Below, piece by piece: positions 50,462 to 61,105 of a stretch of DNA of 64,000 bases. The translations under genes and the position numbers were made by a program. Positions within the stretch are counted from its first letter, which is position 1, and every line of letters begins with the position of its first letter. A model generated the notes under the pieces. The model did not search any database and was not told the DNA's origin. It was given only the letters and a program-made list of their open reading frames with translations. Source of the stretch: Styela clava (Eukaryota > Chordata > Ascidiacea > Stolidobranchia > Styelidae); the NCBI RefSeq assembly GCF_964204865.1, contig NC_135254.1, positions 12,591,001 to 12,655,000 of the forward strand, in the 5' to 3' direction.

Positions 50462-50690
50462 TTTCAATCAAAAAAAGCCATTGCATCTTTTTGGTTGAGC
50501 GTTGCAGACAAATATCCATTGCTATCAGAAAAGACAATTAAAATTGCATTGCCTCTTGTAAAGACCTACATGTGTGAGTCAGCATTTTTAGCTCATACTA
50601 ATAGGATGACAGAATACAGGTCGAGACTTGCCGTTAAGTCGGACCTACGAGTTTGCTCGTCACAAATTGCTCCAATAATTTTTAAAGTGT
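50462..50690 (+). pseudogene. hAT transposase C-terminal fragment (ZBED5-like dimerisation region)
   Basis: The open frame reads FWLSVADKYPLLSEKTIKIA, then LVKTYMCESAFLAHTNRMT and YRSRLAVKSDLRVCSSQI. This is the conserved C-terminal hAT dimerisation region of ZBED5/SCAND3-like transposases (FWxS, YxCExxFS, YRSRLxVxxDLR). A stop sits directly upstream at 50459-50461, and only this tail is recognisable, so it is a dead copy. About 130 bases after the fragment, GGGGTTCTTAGCC and AAAGTTTGAGAA at 50825-50859 look like hAT terminal repeats and probably mark the right end of the element. Confidence 0.8.
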
Positions 50691-51289
50691 GCTACCTCGT
50701 CCATCACATAAATGTCGTTTGTGTTGTGTTGTTAATGAAACACTATCCTTCCTCGTTGGTTAGGCACAGAAATTACAGATACGGCTTAGGATGGGGGTTC
50801 GTCAAAAATAAAATTCTTAAACAGGGGTTCTTAGCCCAAAAAAGTTTGAGAAAGTCTGATCTAAAAGAACTAAATGTTGTCCCAAGTCTCGATATAATAT
50901 TAAGTCATTATAACATACACAAAAATCAGGTATTTTTTAAAGTATGGTTTAAACCAAAATTATTTAAAAAATTAAACAGAATATTTTATTTTATATCATC
51001 AAAAGATTTTATGTAAATCAGGAAACATCGAAGTTTTAGGCAATATTTATGATACAAAATATATCAAAACTGAAAATTTGATGATGGAAGACAATAAAAA
51101 TTAAGATTCTATACATGGTAAAGCGTAAATGTGTGCAAAATATTAAACATATATTTGCAATTGGTATGTTTTTAAAATTGATAGTGCTTCATTTTTCTAA
51201 TTTTCTCGAAAGTTTGATCGGAAGTTAATATTAAACGTATTATTCATTTATTTTACGGCCGTTACAAAGAGCAGCATGTTTCATATGTA

Positions 51290-51295
51290 TTTATT
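51290..51295 (-). terminator. Polyadenylation signal AATAAA of the cysteine-rich peptide gene
   Basis: On the minus strand AATAAA lies about 20 bases after the TGA of the gene at 51315-51739, a close and plausible 3' end signal. Confidence 0.55.
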
Positions 51296-51314
51296 CATAG
51301 ATGATATTAATTCA

Positions 51315-51739
51315 TCAGCCAGAAAGATCAAAGTTTGACAAGCTCCCACACTCCCGATAGCAATTCCAGCAATGATTCTCTGAAATAGATCGATATGAGT
51401 TAACTGTGTTATGTGAGTATGTTACAAAGGAGATAAAAAATATAGAATATAGAGACTCACGCTTTATACTATCTTTGAACGATTTGCAACCTTTAACAGC
51501 AACAAATTTTCTAATCCAAAAAACAGAACAAAAACAAGCACAGGTTCTCCATTGATCGCATGCCTCTCTCTTTTCCACTCTTTGAAATGAATTTGTAGAT
51601 TTATATCCATTAACAAACATGCAACCTGTATAAACAAACATATATAAGGGGAATGAAAAATTTCGATCATAAAATATATTAATTCATATTGCAACTTACC
51701 GGCGCAAAATAGAAGTAAAGTTAGAAATATATTATTCAT
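51315..51739 (-). CDS. Small secreted cysteine-rich peptide, VWC-like
   Basis: Three exons on minus: 51739-51700, 51625-51461 and 51379-51315, with phase-1 introns of 74 and 81 bases; the total is 270 bases and 89 residues. Exon 1 encodes a hydrophobic signal peptide (MNNIFLTLLLFCAG). The mature part has nine cysteines at about residues 15, 36, 42, 44, 46, 60, 72, 75 and 79. The order C...VNG...C-x5-C-x-C-x-C...GC...CxxC-x3-C resembles a single von Willebrand factor type C module, one cysteine short of the usual ten. Such peptides act outside the cell, some in BMP binding and some in innate responses; which applies here cannot be told. Introns that split a signal exon from domain exons in phase 1 are typical of secreted modules. 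An AATAAA lies 20 bases after the stop. All three reading phases agree, so the gene model is good though the family is less sure. Confidence 0.78.
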
Positions 51740-54637
51740 GGTCCAATTCCAAAATAGCGATTTTGACGATTTGTCGTTTTATCAGTTAACTGGCTGCTTT
51801 AAATATTTAGACAGAGTATGATAATTAGACGTTTATCCAAAATTTACTATAACTGAAATTGAATCTTGTATAAAAATAAAATCATAGAGATATTTCAAAC
51901 GACATTTCATGCGAATCATGCAATTTATAGTAAAGAATAATCTAGCTATTTAACATTTGAAAACGCCAGATTTTTGCATCAAATAAAGTAATTTACTTCG
52001 CCATAAATTTTCAACTCTTCTATTCATTAGTATTAGCTGAGCTAGAAACGTGGAAAATTATTCCAAAAATGGAAATTAAAAATGGCGGACCGCGTCAGAT
52101 ACTATACTCATGTGTACGCCATTATCCATGCACATTTCAAACTGAATATTGTGCTTGTTTTTTGCAATTTTATTTTTCGGGTTGAAGTGGCAATCTTGTC
52201 GTCCTAAATAGATCCACTTGTATGCAAGAAATTTTGCTTGAACGTTTTTATCTTATGACAAAGCGTTATTACTTTCTTTAAAAATAGGTTGGATTGACAT
52301 TAATAAAATATCACGAAGAATAGCTTTGAAATTTAACACTTAAGCACGAACACCTTTTATCGTTCATCAGTAAATATTTCAGGAGCAGAATCCTATAATT
52401 GGATAAGTCAAGCTCAATGAGATAGTAACCGAATATGCTGACGGTAACTCGATCATTATTCGAAAAGCGCGAGAAGAGGGAAAAAAAGATTGAGAAGTGC
52501 CCACGATATAATAAAATTACGACACGATCAAAAACAACCACCCGATTCTATTTACTTCTAATTCTGTTAATTTCTAATCATGGGTGATGATACTTTTACG
52601 AACTTGATGAATTTCGTAAAATAATTATTTATTTATTTAAATGAACGCTATGTTGCAGTCTACACTCTACAGCACATTACGCGTATAACTGGAGAGAGGA
52701 AAAACTATTTTGTTCAGAATAATAAAATAGGTGCATTAAACAAAAAATAAAAAATTTATAACATATTACATCCATATTCGAACCCGTATTATCCATTTAA
52801 GAGAGTTATTAATCAGCACATTGAAAATGGTTTACACATGCCCAACTCATGGAAAATTTAGTGAATAAATTCGAAGTAGTAACAGAATAGTTAGAACAAT
52901 TATTTTGCGGATTTGTTCGTCACAAAGGGTTCGGTCGAACAAACAATTTTCCTGCACTAATTTCCAATTTATTTTTGGCTATTTTCGTTCATCATAATAT
53001 ATATATTTTAGATTAGATACTCATCTTTGCTTATAGGTCGCAGGTCATAACGTACGTCTCCGAATGTATATTTAATTTAGACTAAGATGAGCAAGGGTAA
53101 AATTCGCCGCTTTGGTGCAATTATCTTGCAAAGAGAGACACGACAGGGGTGATTCATATGTAGATAACAATGAGGAAGAATCTCCGGAATTACAATATAT
53201 AGAGTTAACTTGTTGAAGCTAACTTATATATTTCATTCTATACCTAGGTGAACTGCACTAAGAAGGTATTTTATATCTGCATTGTCTGATGTAAACCTTT
53301 AGCATTCACTACCTTAGATATGCACTCACTGTCTTATTGAAATATTTAAATTATTAAAATTGTCAACGAGATGTGATTTTTTTCAGTAACGATCATAACC
53401 TTCATATAACCTTGAAAACAGGCGAGTCGCATTGTTCTATAATAGCAACTACAGTTGACACACTTTAAATACCCACATACTGAATTTCATAATAATAAAA
53501 TATTTTTATTAATTTCAGATGCAACATCATATTATTAAGATTTTTCATAACATGCTGAAGTCTACATTAGTTTCTCAGCACTTACATCCATATATATATA
53601 TGTTTTTATTTTATCCATTTTCTCAAAAATCCATTTTCCTAGTTCAGAATATTCAGCAAATACTGTCCAGTTTCACTTAGGCGTATTTAATGTCTAAGAT
53701 TTTACAATCGACTGCACCGCACACAGCTCCCTGATTTGTATAATTTACCCAACAGTCATCACACACGAACTTAAGCGAAACGAAGAACGCTGTTCACTAA
53801 TATTTTGTAGAGCTTCAAATCTTCATTATATTCGTATAATTTGTACTAAATTGTGAGGTAAGGTGCAATTTACTTTTATTGAAACTAATATATTACTAAG
53901 ATTTAATGAACACCAATTTAATAAGAGAATATTCCTAAATTGGAAAACCACAAGTACATATGTATTCCAGTGAATTTACAGTTTACTTTACTGCTCATGC
54001 AATTATGAATATGAGCTTTTAAAGCAGTGTTGATTACATGATGCAACGTTGTTAAGTGTTTTTAGCTGAAAACAAATCTTCCATCTCGTTTTTCATTGCT
54101 GCTTCAGATAATCGTATTACAATATGAGATATAATGTCATAAATTTGTCGAATATTTCACAAGAGTTTTCAACAAGAGTGTTTACTCCAATTCAAAAGAT
54201 GAGAGATTCCGACATACGAAAAAATTAAAACAATATGAACATAGCAAATTCATTTGATAATTTATCAAGCAAAGAGATATAATGTATTATGAATATTTGA
54301 AACGAATATATGTTTTATTGAATATAATGGCTCGTTTTCAAAAATACCGTGCTGTTGTGGAAATAAAAATTGCTATATTTCTCCCCAATGTTTTTTACCT
54401 CGTATGCACTGTGAATTTATTTAATTTGTGCAAAACTAAAATTAAATAACACAAATTCTGATAAACTGTTAAAGCTTTCATGGAAACAGACTTATTCGCG
54501 ATCCCTGTTTTCAGATCTACGCTAACAACATGTCTTTAGGTTAGAAATAAATTATTGCCTTCCAAAAAGGCTTAATTGTGTTAGTAAGGTATATTATTTC
54601 CGAGTTTCAATACTGTACTATATATACTTCATCTGTG
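51740..54637. other. AT-rich intergenic sequence
   Basis: Nothing could be supported as a gene on either strand. The frame at 52311-52541 minus has no splice or homology support. Confidence 0.4.
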
Positions 54638-55694
54638 GTGCGGTTCCCACTTTGACTAATGTCCTCAACTGTCCCAAACAATTATTAAACCAGAGGCGGC
54701 TTTTTCCAAATTGCAGCGTTTGTTGACAAAAAATGGGCATATCCGGAAATTATGGCAATCACAGAGCTTGTTACTTTTATTTTTCTTATTAATGAGTGGT
54801 GGACTTGAACTTTATATGTTTACGTTCAGTTCAATCAGAGCGTAATGTTCGGTGTTTTGTAAAAGTAATTTGAAGCTGAGTCGCGAGTCGTACTTTGTCG
54901 GATTTTTTTTTCTCCTTTTTTAAACACTCTTTGAGAGTCGTTGAGAAATCTGACTCTAGTCTCCTCAACATTATTGTTGCCTCGAAATTTGTTTAAAAAA
55001 GTGTTTATTAGCTCTACAAATACGGGAGTTGAATACAAAGTGTAGACCATGAATTTTCCTCTCCAACTGTTAACCGATTGTACTCAGTTAAACAGTTTGT
55101 AAATGCCAAACTCATAAACGTGAACGAGAAAACTTTGTAAAGTATGGTGAGACTTATGGTGAGTTCAAAGGTCGCGGAGTAGAGGAGGAATTTTACTTGT
55201 GTCAAAAGTTGGTTATTCAATTCAATCAACTATACGCCAAATGTAAGGTGATTTATTTTCTTAGCTCCGCCATGGTACATAAAATTAAAAAACAAAGAAC
55301 GACAACTCAGATTACGTACCATTTCCTTTAGCAACTCCTTGAATTTATATTCTGCGACAGCGATTTTTTTAGGCGGCGCTAGTTAGTAACAACAATAGAG
55401 GTGTACAATACTTGTTGCAATTTTGTAAGCTGTAAGCAGTTTATTCGCTGAACCGCTGAGTTAGCATTAGCGATTTCTTAGTAGTTCAAAAAAAAATCAG
55501 GCATAGATGAGGAAGAAGAGTTGACCTTTGCCTCTTTATGCCTACTTGTTTACAAACTTTAAACGACATAAAGTACTCATTAACGATCACAAAATTGAGT
55601 TTTATTTAAAGGCAGCATTTTTTCCGTGAGAGTGCGCTGTGAGTTTTTTCCCTGATAATTTGGCGCCGCACGAAATAAAGTTTGCGAACCGCTG
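54638..55694. mobile_element. Candidate eroded hAT element
   Basis: The right end AAAGTTTGCGAACCGCTG (55677-55694) is a typical hAT terminus, and the left end GTGCGGTTCCCACTTTGA is a recognisable inverted counterpart. Inside, the plus strand has a stop-free run of about 80 codons without ATG (about 55091-55330, including RERENFVKYGETYGEFKGRG) that may be a transposase relic. No clear 8-bp target duplication is seen, so the limits are tentative. Confidence 0.4.
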
Positions 55695-55820
55695 CTACAC
55701 GCTTTAAATTCCTGATTAGGGTTTTGTTTGGGCTCCTGATTTTATATTCAGTTTTTACTAATTATTTTAACGTCCGTTACACTGATGCTGATTATGATTG
55801 AGTCATTGAGGTATATATTA

Positions 55821-56483
55821 GGGTGACCATATTTCCAGACCCTAAAAGGAGGACACATTGTTTGGTAGAACCACATTTCATCTGTGCATGAGATATACAT
55901 TATAATATATCGACTAAATTGTTTAGGATTGAATATAGAAGTGACAATAGACAAAGTGACGCTATGAAATGATGCATTTTCGTTTTTATTAAAAATAACA
56001 ACTACGACTTGTTTGTCTTTAGACCATGAGTAGTTGGCAGTTTCTTTGATCATCGTCAACATCGCTAGGTTATTTTATTTTAATATCGTAAAACTGGGTC
56101 TACTGGCGTAATTTTCTGCCAAAAACATACTTTTCATAGATTGCAAAATACGAGGTGAAATGACCTAAAACCTCATTGCAGAACAAAACGATTTTACATC
56201 ATGTACGAGGAAGCATAACAAGTAAACATTTGATTAAAGTAAACCCGTGTGCATGCTATCACATCTCAATGCATTGCTTGTTATATGTATAATGATAATT
56301 ACAAGTCTCTACTGACTTTGAAATTTTCTTAACAAAGCAACTGTAAATAATATAAGAGAATTTTTAGTATTTAATCCGGTGAAAAAGGAGGACGTTTTGA
56401 CAATTAAGAGCGTCCTCGGAGGACGCAAATTTTTTAACCGAAAATAAGGACAAATGCTCCAAAAGGAGGACGTATGGTCACCC
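55821..56483. mobile_element. 663-bp element with GGGTGACCATA terminal repeats
   Basis: Begins GGGTGACCATA and ends with the reverse complement, each flanked by TA. Next to both ends are AAAAGGAGGAC words, and near the right end are further GGAGGAC repeats in both orientations. The minus-strand frame at 55748-56062 inside it does not resemble a known transposase. This is a non-autonomous DNA transposon of a widespread animal type; I cannot name the family with certainty. Confidence 0.75.
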
Positions 56484-57144
56484 TAGTATATATATAATAT
56501 ACACACACTATAGTGGTTAAAAACTCGTCATATATTATAGTTGTGGCAGGAGTCGCAAAGTTGTCAATTTGGGATATGAAAGCCCGTTATTGACTTGGAT
56601 AGTACCGGTACGGGTACTTAATTAACCCAGTCATTGCAACAGTTGATTCCCCGAATACCGATTTTGTTGTTTATTCCTGTAACAATGACCAATAAGCAAG
56701 AAGTCGATGAAGACGTACCGGTAGTAGCTATGGTAATTTTTGTCGCGCTCAAAATTTTTCTTGGGTCAAGGGTCGTGGAAACATCCATTGAATTGCGACT
56801 TTCGAGTCAGTGCAGTATCCAGAATTTCGAAAATACGGTACACTTTTGTTGATTTACAGTGACGTTTTTAACAACTTGCATTGATCTGGATTTGCACCTA
56901 ATGTAATGACTTTTCTAAGTTTCCGATCTTAAACGTTTGTCATGGACTATTTTTGACCCTGGTTTAGTAGTGTTAATTGGAATTGGTTGGATAGAATTTA
57001 AAACTCTCACGAAAGAATTCGGTTGTAATTTGTAATCCGGTACCTTTGCTTCAATATTGTTTTGAGCTGTGATCTTCGGAATTTGATTTATTCTAATGTT
57101 AATTCAGTAATTTCAGAATTTGCTAGCTCCTACCTTTTTTGCAG

Positions 57145-57178
57145 TCTCGCAGTGTTTTCACCAAGTTGAATGACCGAG
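57145..57178 (+). other. Candidate 5' untranslated exon of MZT2
   Basis: A 34-base segment sits between a strong acceptor (CTTTTTTGCAG) and a donor (GTATGC), 218 bases before the MZT2 start. Its reading phase does not fit MZT2 coding sequence, so it would be non-coding. An acceptor (TTTGTAG, 57377-57383) lies 13 bases before the MZT2 ATG. Confidence 0.35.
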
Positions 57179-57396
57179 GTATGCACAGTTGTATGGCACA
57201 TTTACTTCTACCCCCTACCTTACATATTTCAACCATTGTATTATTATATCATGGCACAGATACCAGAGTGTGACTGTACTACTAGTACAGACGTACTCTG
57301 GTTTCTACTGGTATCAGTGCTATGATAAAATAGGTAATAGTGCTAGGTCATTATTTGTAACCGATTTTATTATTGATTTGTAGCATATACATTACC

Positions 57397-57819
57397 ATGC
57401 CTTCTAAATCATCATTAAGCGACAGCAGTGAACAATATACTTCAGTTACTCGACGATCCATTAAACTGAACTCAGATGAGTTGGATTTATGGGAAATGTT
57501 CCACTATGCTGGTCTCACACTGGATCCACAAGTTTTTCGAGTAATTTTGGACTTGATACGTTTAGATATCCAACCAAAAGCTATATTGGATGTATTAGAA
57601 TCAGTATGTCCAAACAGCAAGCATTTTGTGCCTTGTGTGCAAAAAGAAACAGGACCGAAGTTGAACCAAACATCTATATCAGGCTCATCAAGCAGCCGAA
57701 AAAGCATTCCTAAAACTGGAACTAATATTGCAAAGGGTGAAACTTCAACACAGCTTCGTAAACAGTCAATACCAAAGCCAGATAAAGCGGGTGGCGATTC
57801 AAAAATATCCAAACGATGA
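57397..57819 (+). CDS. MZT2: Mitotic-spindle organizing protein 2 (MOZART2)
   Basis: A single coding exon of 140 residues. MZT2 is a small subunit of gamma-tubulin complexes, found at centrosomes and spindles. The conserved core lies at about residues 28-75: LNSDELDLWEMFHYAGLTLD, then PQVFRVILDLIRLDIQP, then KAILDVLESVC. It matches the helical segment shared by metazoan MZT2 proteins (DPDVFKILVDLLKLNVAP in human). The C-terminal half is Ser/Lys-rich and low in complexity, also as in the family. The ATG at 57397 is chosen because it is the first after an apparent 3' splice site at 57382-57383, so the 5' leader is probably spliced, in cis or in trans. An AATAAATAAA at 58081 gives a plausible 3' end. 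The gene faces the 162-residue minus-strand gene, tail to tail. Confidence 0.92.
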   Translation: MPSKSSLSDSSEQYTSVTRRSIKLNSDELDLWEMFHYAGLTLDPQVFRVILDLIRLDIQPKAILDVLESVCPNSKHFVPCVQKETGPKLNQTSISGSSSSRKSIPKTGTNIAKGETSTQLRKQSIPKPDKAGGDSKISKR

Positions 57820-58080
57820 CAATTGTAACTGCCAAGGACACCACATCAAATACCTCTGGTAATATGAGTAATTTTAGAATGTCAGTTATAGTCTTCAATT
57901 TGCTTGGATATTCAAGTCTGGCGTTTACTTAACTTCATATAGACATCCTTAAAAATAGCTGAATGAAGGATCAATTAACTTTCATAGGAACGGAAGACTA
58001 ATATGGGTGCGTGGTCCAGACGATACAGTCAATACTGCATGATACAATATTCTTTTTTTTTTTTCTAAAATATGTATTTT

Positions 58081-58090
58081 AATAAATAAA
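58081..58090 (+). terminator. Polyadenylation signal of MZT2
   Basis: Overlapping AATAAA hexamers (AATAAATAAA) 262 bases after the MZT2 stop, in the gap before the convergent minus-strand gene. Confidence 0.5.
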
Positions 58091-58343
58091 GATTTGTGAC
58101 ACATTTATAATATCAACCAAATAGCAGAAATGATAGGGTGGAATAAGTCATACTTGCGCACTTTTTCAACGGAAGAGTCCTGTATTACCCCACCCACATG
58201 CAAGCAATTTCTCATGTCAGAACTCTCTTAAAGTGATCGCTTGTATAAAGCATTTTTAGGACTGAACATTTAAAACGATAGTCTGGCGTCTACATTCAGC
58301 GATCGCTTGTCAAGAGACTTAACATATAAAATTATACAAAAAC

Positions 58344-58832
58344 TTAATCAAAGTCGTGTAAATATGGAGTGCTAAAGAACCGAGATATTCTATCCATCGT
58401 ATTTCCCTCCCCCTCACCAGTGACTCCCTTCCCTCCAATCGTCAACTGCTGGCCCATCCACTTTTCGCACGACCTTTGCCAGTCATCCACAGTATCAGGT
58501 GCATGACTCTTCCTTACTGTAACCAGTATTGATACTATTCCTATACAAAAATAGCAAAGCATGTGTTTTGCACTGCCACCTTTGTCTTTTACCATCCTCC
58601 AGACTATTTTCACCATGTCATTAAGAGAACTAACAGAAAAAACAGTCATGGCAAGAGTGCCGACTTTATTCCATAATGTCAGTACATCAGGGTCTTCCTT
58701 AGTAATTCCTATAAGGTAGTCTTTAACTTCTGTAAAGGCTGTTGTAGCATCACGAGTGTCAGGCAATGAAGTAAGGCGGATTACATTATCCAGAAATCTT
58801 GTTGTTGCACAATATATTTCGTCCCTCTGCAT
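58344..58832 (-). CDS. Unrecognised 162-residue protein in the NDUFS3-BOLA3 unit
   Basis: An intact single-exon frame with ordinary codon use, starting at ATG 58832 and ending TAA. Predicted mostly helical: an N-terminal helical part (residues 1-50), a hydrophobic stretch at about 85-105 (KHMLCYFCIGIVSILVTV) and a Trp-rich segment VDDWQRSCEKWMGQQLTIGG. The order of a central hydrophobic helix followed by a Trp-containing helix and a Gly-Gly recalls the BH1/BH2 part of Bcl-2-like proteins, but the BH1 signature NWGR is missing and I would not claim this without a profile search. It is the third gene head to tail on minus, 210 bases after BOLA3; an AG after a CTCTCTGCATAG tract about 75 bases before the ATG could be its leader acceptor. 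Confidence 0.75.
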   Translation of the reverse strand: MQRDEIYCATTRFLDNVIRLTSLPDTRDATTAFTEVKDYLIGITKEDPDVLTLWNKVGTLAMTVFSVSSLNDMVKIVWRMVKDKGGSAKHMLCYFCIGIVSILVTVRKSHAPDTVDDWQRSCEKWMGQQLTIGGKGVTGEGEGNTMDRISRFFSTPYLHDFD

Positions 58833-59041
58833 TTTATAGGATTTTTAGGAAATATCAGTCAAACCCACAAAGTGTGAATAGTATAGCTATGCAGAGAGTT
58901 TTTTACATTTGCTTTATAGCTTATTCTAATTGTTAAATATATGGAAGAAAATAGTGTTAATGTTGAATTTACACTCCTGCAATTGCACAATGCTTGCACT
59001 CTTTCTTGAGCAATGCCAACCCACAGGCAAAATTGGAACTT

Positions 59042-59437
59042 TTATTTGGGTGCTGATGTAAATATTCTTAAACCATGCATTTTAGAAACTTCCTCCTTTA
59101 GGGCATTTGTCACAAGCTTGTGTGCAGCAACAGTTCGAATTTTTGAAAAATCTTCCGATTCAATGTGAATTTCGTACATACTTCCACAACCACCTGAAAT
59201 ATCTTCTACATCAATTTTCACAGCATTAGGGAATCGAGTTTGCAAAATGTTAGTTATTTTTATCTCCCCTGTGTTCCCTTCTGCCGTGGATGTAGAAAAT
59301 GGTTGGCATATCCGTGCAGAGTGAAGTGCTGGTGCTGGTATAGAATTCTTACAAATTACTGACGTATTGGATGATTTACTATAGTTAACAAAAGTTTGGA
59401 GGAGTTTAACGGTACAAATTCTATTCGGCAACGACAT
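59042..59437 (-). CDS. BOLA3: BolA family member 3, mitochondrial
   Basis: 131 residues in one exon. BOLA3 works in the mitochondrial matrix with GLRX5 and NFU1 in passing [4Fe-4S] clusters to targets such as lipoate synthase and respiratory complexes. Residues about 55-131 are the BolA domain: ITNILQTRFPNAVKIDVEDI, SGGCGSMYEIHIESEDF and KEEVSKMHGLRIFTSAPK, very close to human BOLA3, with the cluster-ligand Cys of the SGGCG loop and the conserved His before GLRIF. The N-terminal 50 residues are rich in Ser, Thr, Lys and Arg with few acidic residues, a likely mitochondrial targeting sequence. A strong acceptor, TTGCTTTTGTTTCAG, ends 15 bases before the ATG without an obvious upstream exon. The stop codon lies inside AATAAA (AAATAAAAG). 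It is downstream of NDUFS3 by 367 bases in the same direction. Confidence 0.95.
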   Translation of the reverse strand: MSLPNRICTVKLLQTFVNYSKSSNTSVICKNSIPAPALHSARICQPFSTSTAEGNTGEIKITNILQTRFPNAVKIDVEDISGGCGSMYEIHIESEDFSKIRTVAAHKLVTNALKEEVSKMHGLRIFTSAPK

Positions 59438-59803
59438 AATTTAGTCAAAATTCTGAAACAAAAGCAAATACACAAGGTCATTATCATGTAGCTAATAAGT
59501 ATGAACCCACAAAAAGCATTTTTCAGTTAGGTAAATCTTCCATAAACCATACAATCCAATGGAAAATTTCATGAATATGGTCAACCACACAAGAAAATTT
59601 TAAATATCAAATACTTTGAGATAGTTTTAACCTTGGAAACATATCTACTGATATAACTGACTTTTCAAATAAACAATATGCAATACTTGTATATAAAAAT
59701 TCATGACATCAGCAGAAAGAAAAATTTTGTTTATGATGCAAATATTAATATGGACAAAGAAAATATCTCAAATATATTATCAAAGAAAACTTCTAAAATC
59801 AGT

Positions 59804-60607
59804 TTATTCATGTTTTGGAGGAGAACTAAGGTTGTCTGTATTCCTATGTTTCGGAAAGGCTTCCCATGGACTGTTAAGATCAAATTTTCTAAATTCTTGT
59901 GCAAGCTCAACAGGATCACGAACAACTCTGACAGCTTCATCATCCCATCGAACCTCGTGGTAACCAGACAAAGGAAAATCTTTACGAAGTGGGTGGCCAT
60001 CAAATCCATAATCAGTGAGAATCCTACGAAGATCTGGATGGTTACGGAATAATATACCATACATATCCCAAGCTTCTCTTTCATACCAATTGGCAGCACG
60101 ATACACACTACAAACAGAATCAACCGGTGTTAACTCGTCTGTGTAAGTTTTCACTCGAATACGTTGGTTGTATCGCAGAGAGAGTAGATTGTACACAATC
60201 TCAAATCGATAGACTCTTGTTGGTATATCATTTCCACACAAATCAGCCAAGGACTCAAATTGACATAAAGTGTTATTTTTCAGGAAGCTCATTGTAGTAA
60301 GTATTCCATCAGGATGTACCATGACCTCGAGCTCATTTGTATGAGTAAGCTGGACTTGTTGAATATACTTCGGTAAACAATTGGCAACATAATCACCGAA
60401 TTCCATCAGCTGATTCCATGCAACTTCCCTTGACATTTTAATTTCAGGTAAATTGTCGGTGGGAGGTGTGACACCATCTTCATTTGTCTGTAGATGACTG
60501 GAGCTTGCGATACACCTTGACAGACCCTTCGAAGACACGATTGGCGCTAAATTTGAATGAACATTAGTTGTAACTAAGCGTGAAATGCCTCGAAATAAAA
60601 AGGCCAT
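59804..60607 (-). CDS. NDUFS3: NADH dehydrogenase (ubiquinone) iron-sulfur protein 3
   Basis: 267 residues in one exon. NDUFS3 is the 30-kDa core subunit of mitochondrial complex I, in the peripheral arm near the quinone site; despite its name it binds no cluster. The family signature is complete: [20 protein letters not shown], then [20 protein letters not shown] and [10 protein letters not shown]. The conserved animal C-terminus [19 protein letters not shown] is also there. The first 40-50 residues ([16 protein letters not shown] and on) are basic and look like a mitochondrial presequence. The frame is open upstream to an ATG at 60631, but CATTTCCAG at 60617-60609 is a good 3' splice site one base before ATG 60607, so I choose the latter. 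The stop TAA overlaps an AATAAA. Length matches the family. Confidence 0.97.
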   Translation of the reverse strand: MAFLFRGISRLVTTNVHSNLAPIVSSKGLSRCIASSSHLQTNEDGVTPPTDNLPEIKMSREVAWNQLMEFGDYVANCLPKYIQQVQLTHTNELEVMVHPDGILTTMSFLKNNTLCQFESLADLCGNDIPTRVYRFEIVYNLLSLRYNQRIRVKTYTDELTPVDSVCSVYRAANWYEREAWDMYGILFRNHPDLRRILTDYGFDGHPLRKDFPLSGYHEVRWDDEAVRVVRDPVELAQEFRKFDLNSPWEAFPKHRNTDNLSSPPKHE

Positions 60608-61105
60608 TCTGGAAATGATAATAAAATTCATTAAGATGGCTGATTTTGCACTACGATCTTCATATAATACAGTAGAATAAATAGTGGTTCTTGTACTGGC
60701 AGACTGGTAGCGACATTCAAATGGAAGGATATAATACCGGTATGTTATATGTCTGTATGTTGATGCATCTATAAATGTGCAATGAACTCAAGTTGTCAAG
60801 GACCAACCTGCTGGCAGCACTGGCACCATTAATGACAAGTCATGCCTCAATTCCCGTTTGGGGAGAGTCAGAGTTAACCAATACCGGTACCGGTAGCTCT
60901 GTACCTGCATAGTATGTACTCAGCATATCAACACATTACCGTTATGCTGTTAAATTTATCCAAAACATAATATAGAATTGAGGGACTACAAAACCGTTCT
61001 CGCGCTGTTCAAGAAACTCCGACTTATGGCTGTATAAATTCTGTTTTGCACCAGCCCATATGAGTCTCATATGGGGTGGTATGAGTGGGATATGACCAGA
61101 TAATT
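60608..61105. promoter_or_regulatory. Upstream region of NDUFS3
   Basis: This stretch should hold the promoter of the NDUFS3-BOLA3 unit and its leader intron. It has several ACCGGTA/TACCGGT palindromes (near 60737, 60882 and 60888). No TATA box is obvious, as usual for housekeeping genes. Confidence 0.4.

Noticed and set aside
54835-55229. Overlapping minus-strand frames of 71 codons
   Set aside because: They lie inside a probable decayed hAT element and show no transposase motif in that orientation.
60608-60631. Upstream ATG of NDUFS3 adding MNFIIISR
   Set aside because: These codons form a 3' splice site (TTATCATTTCCAG), so they are most likely intron or outron sequence.
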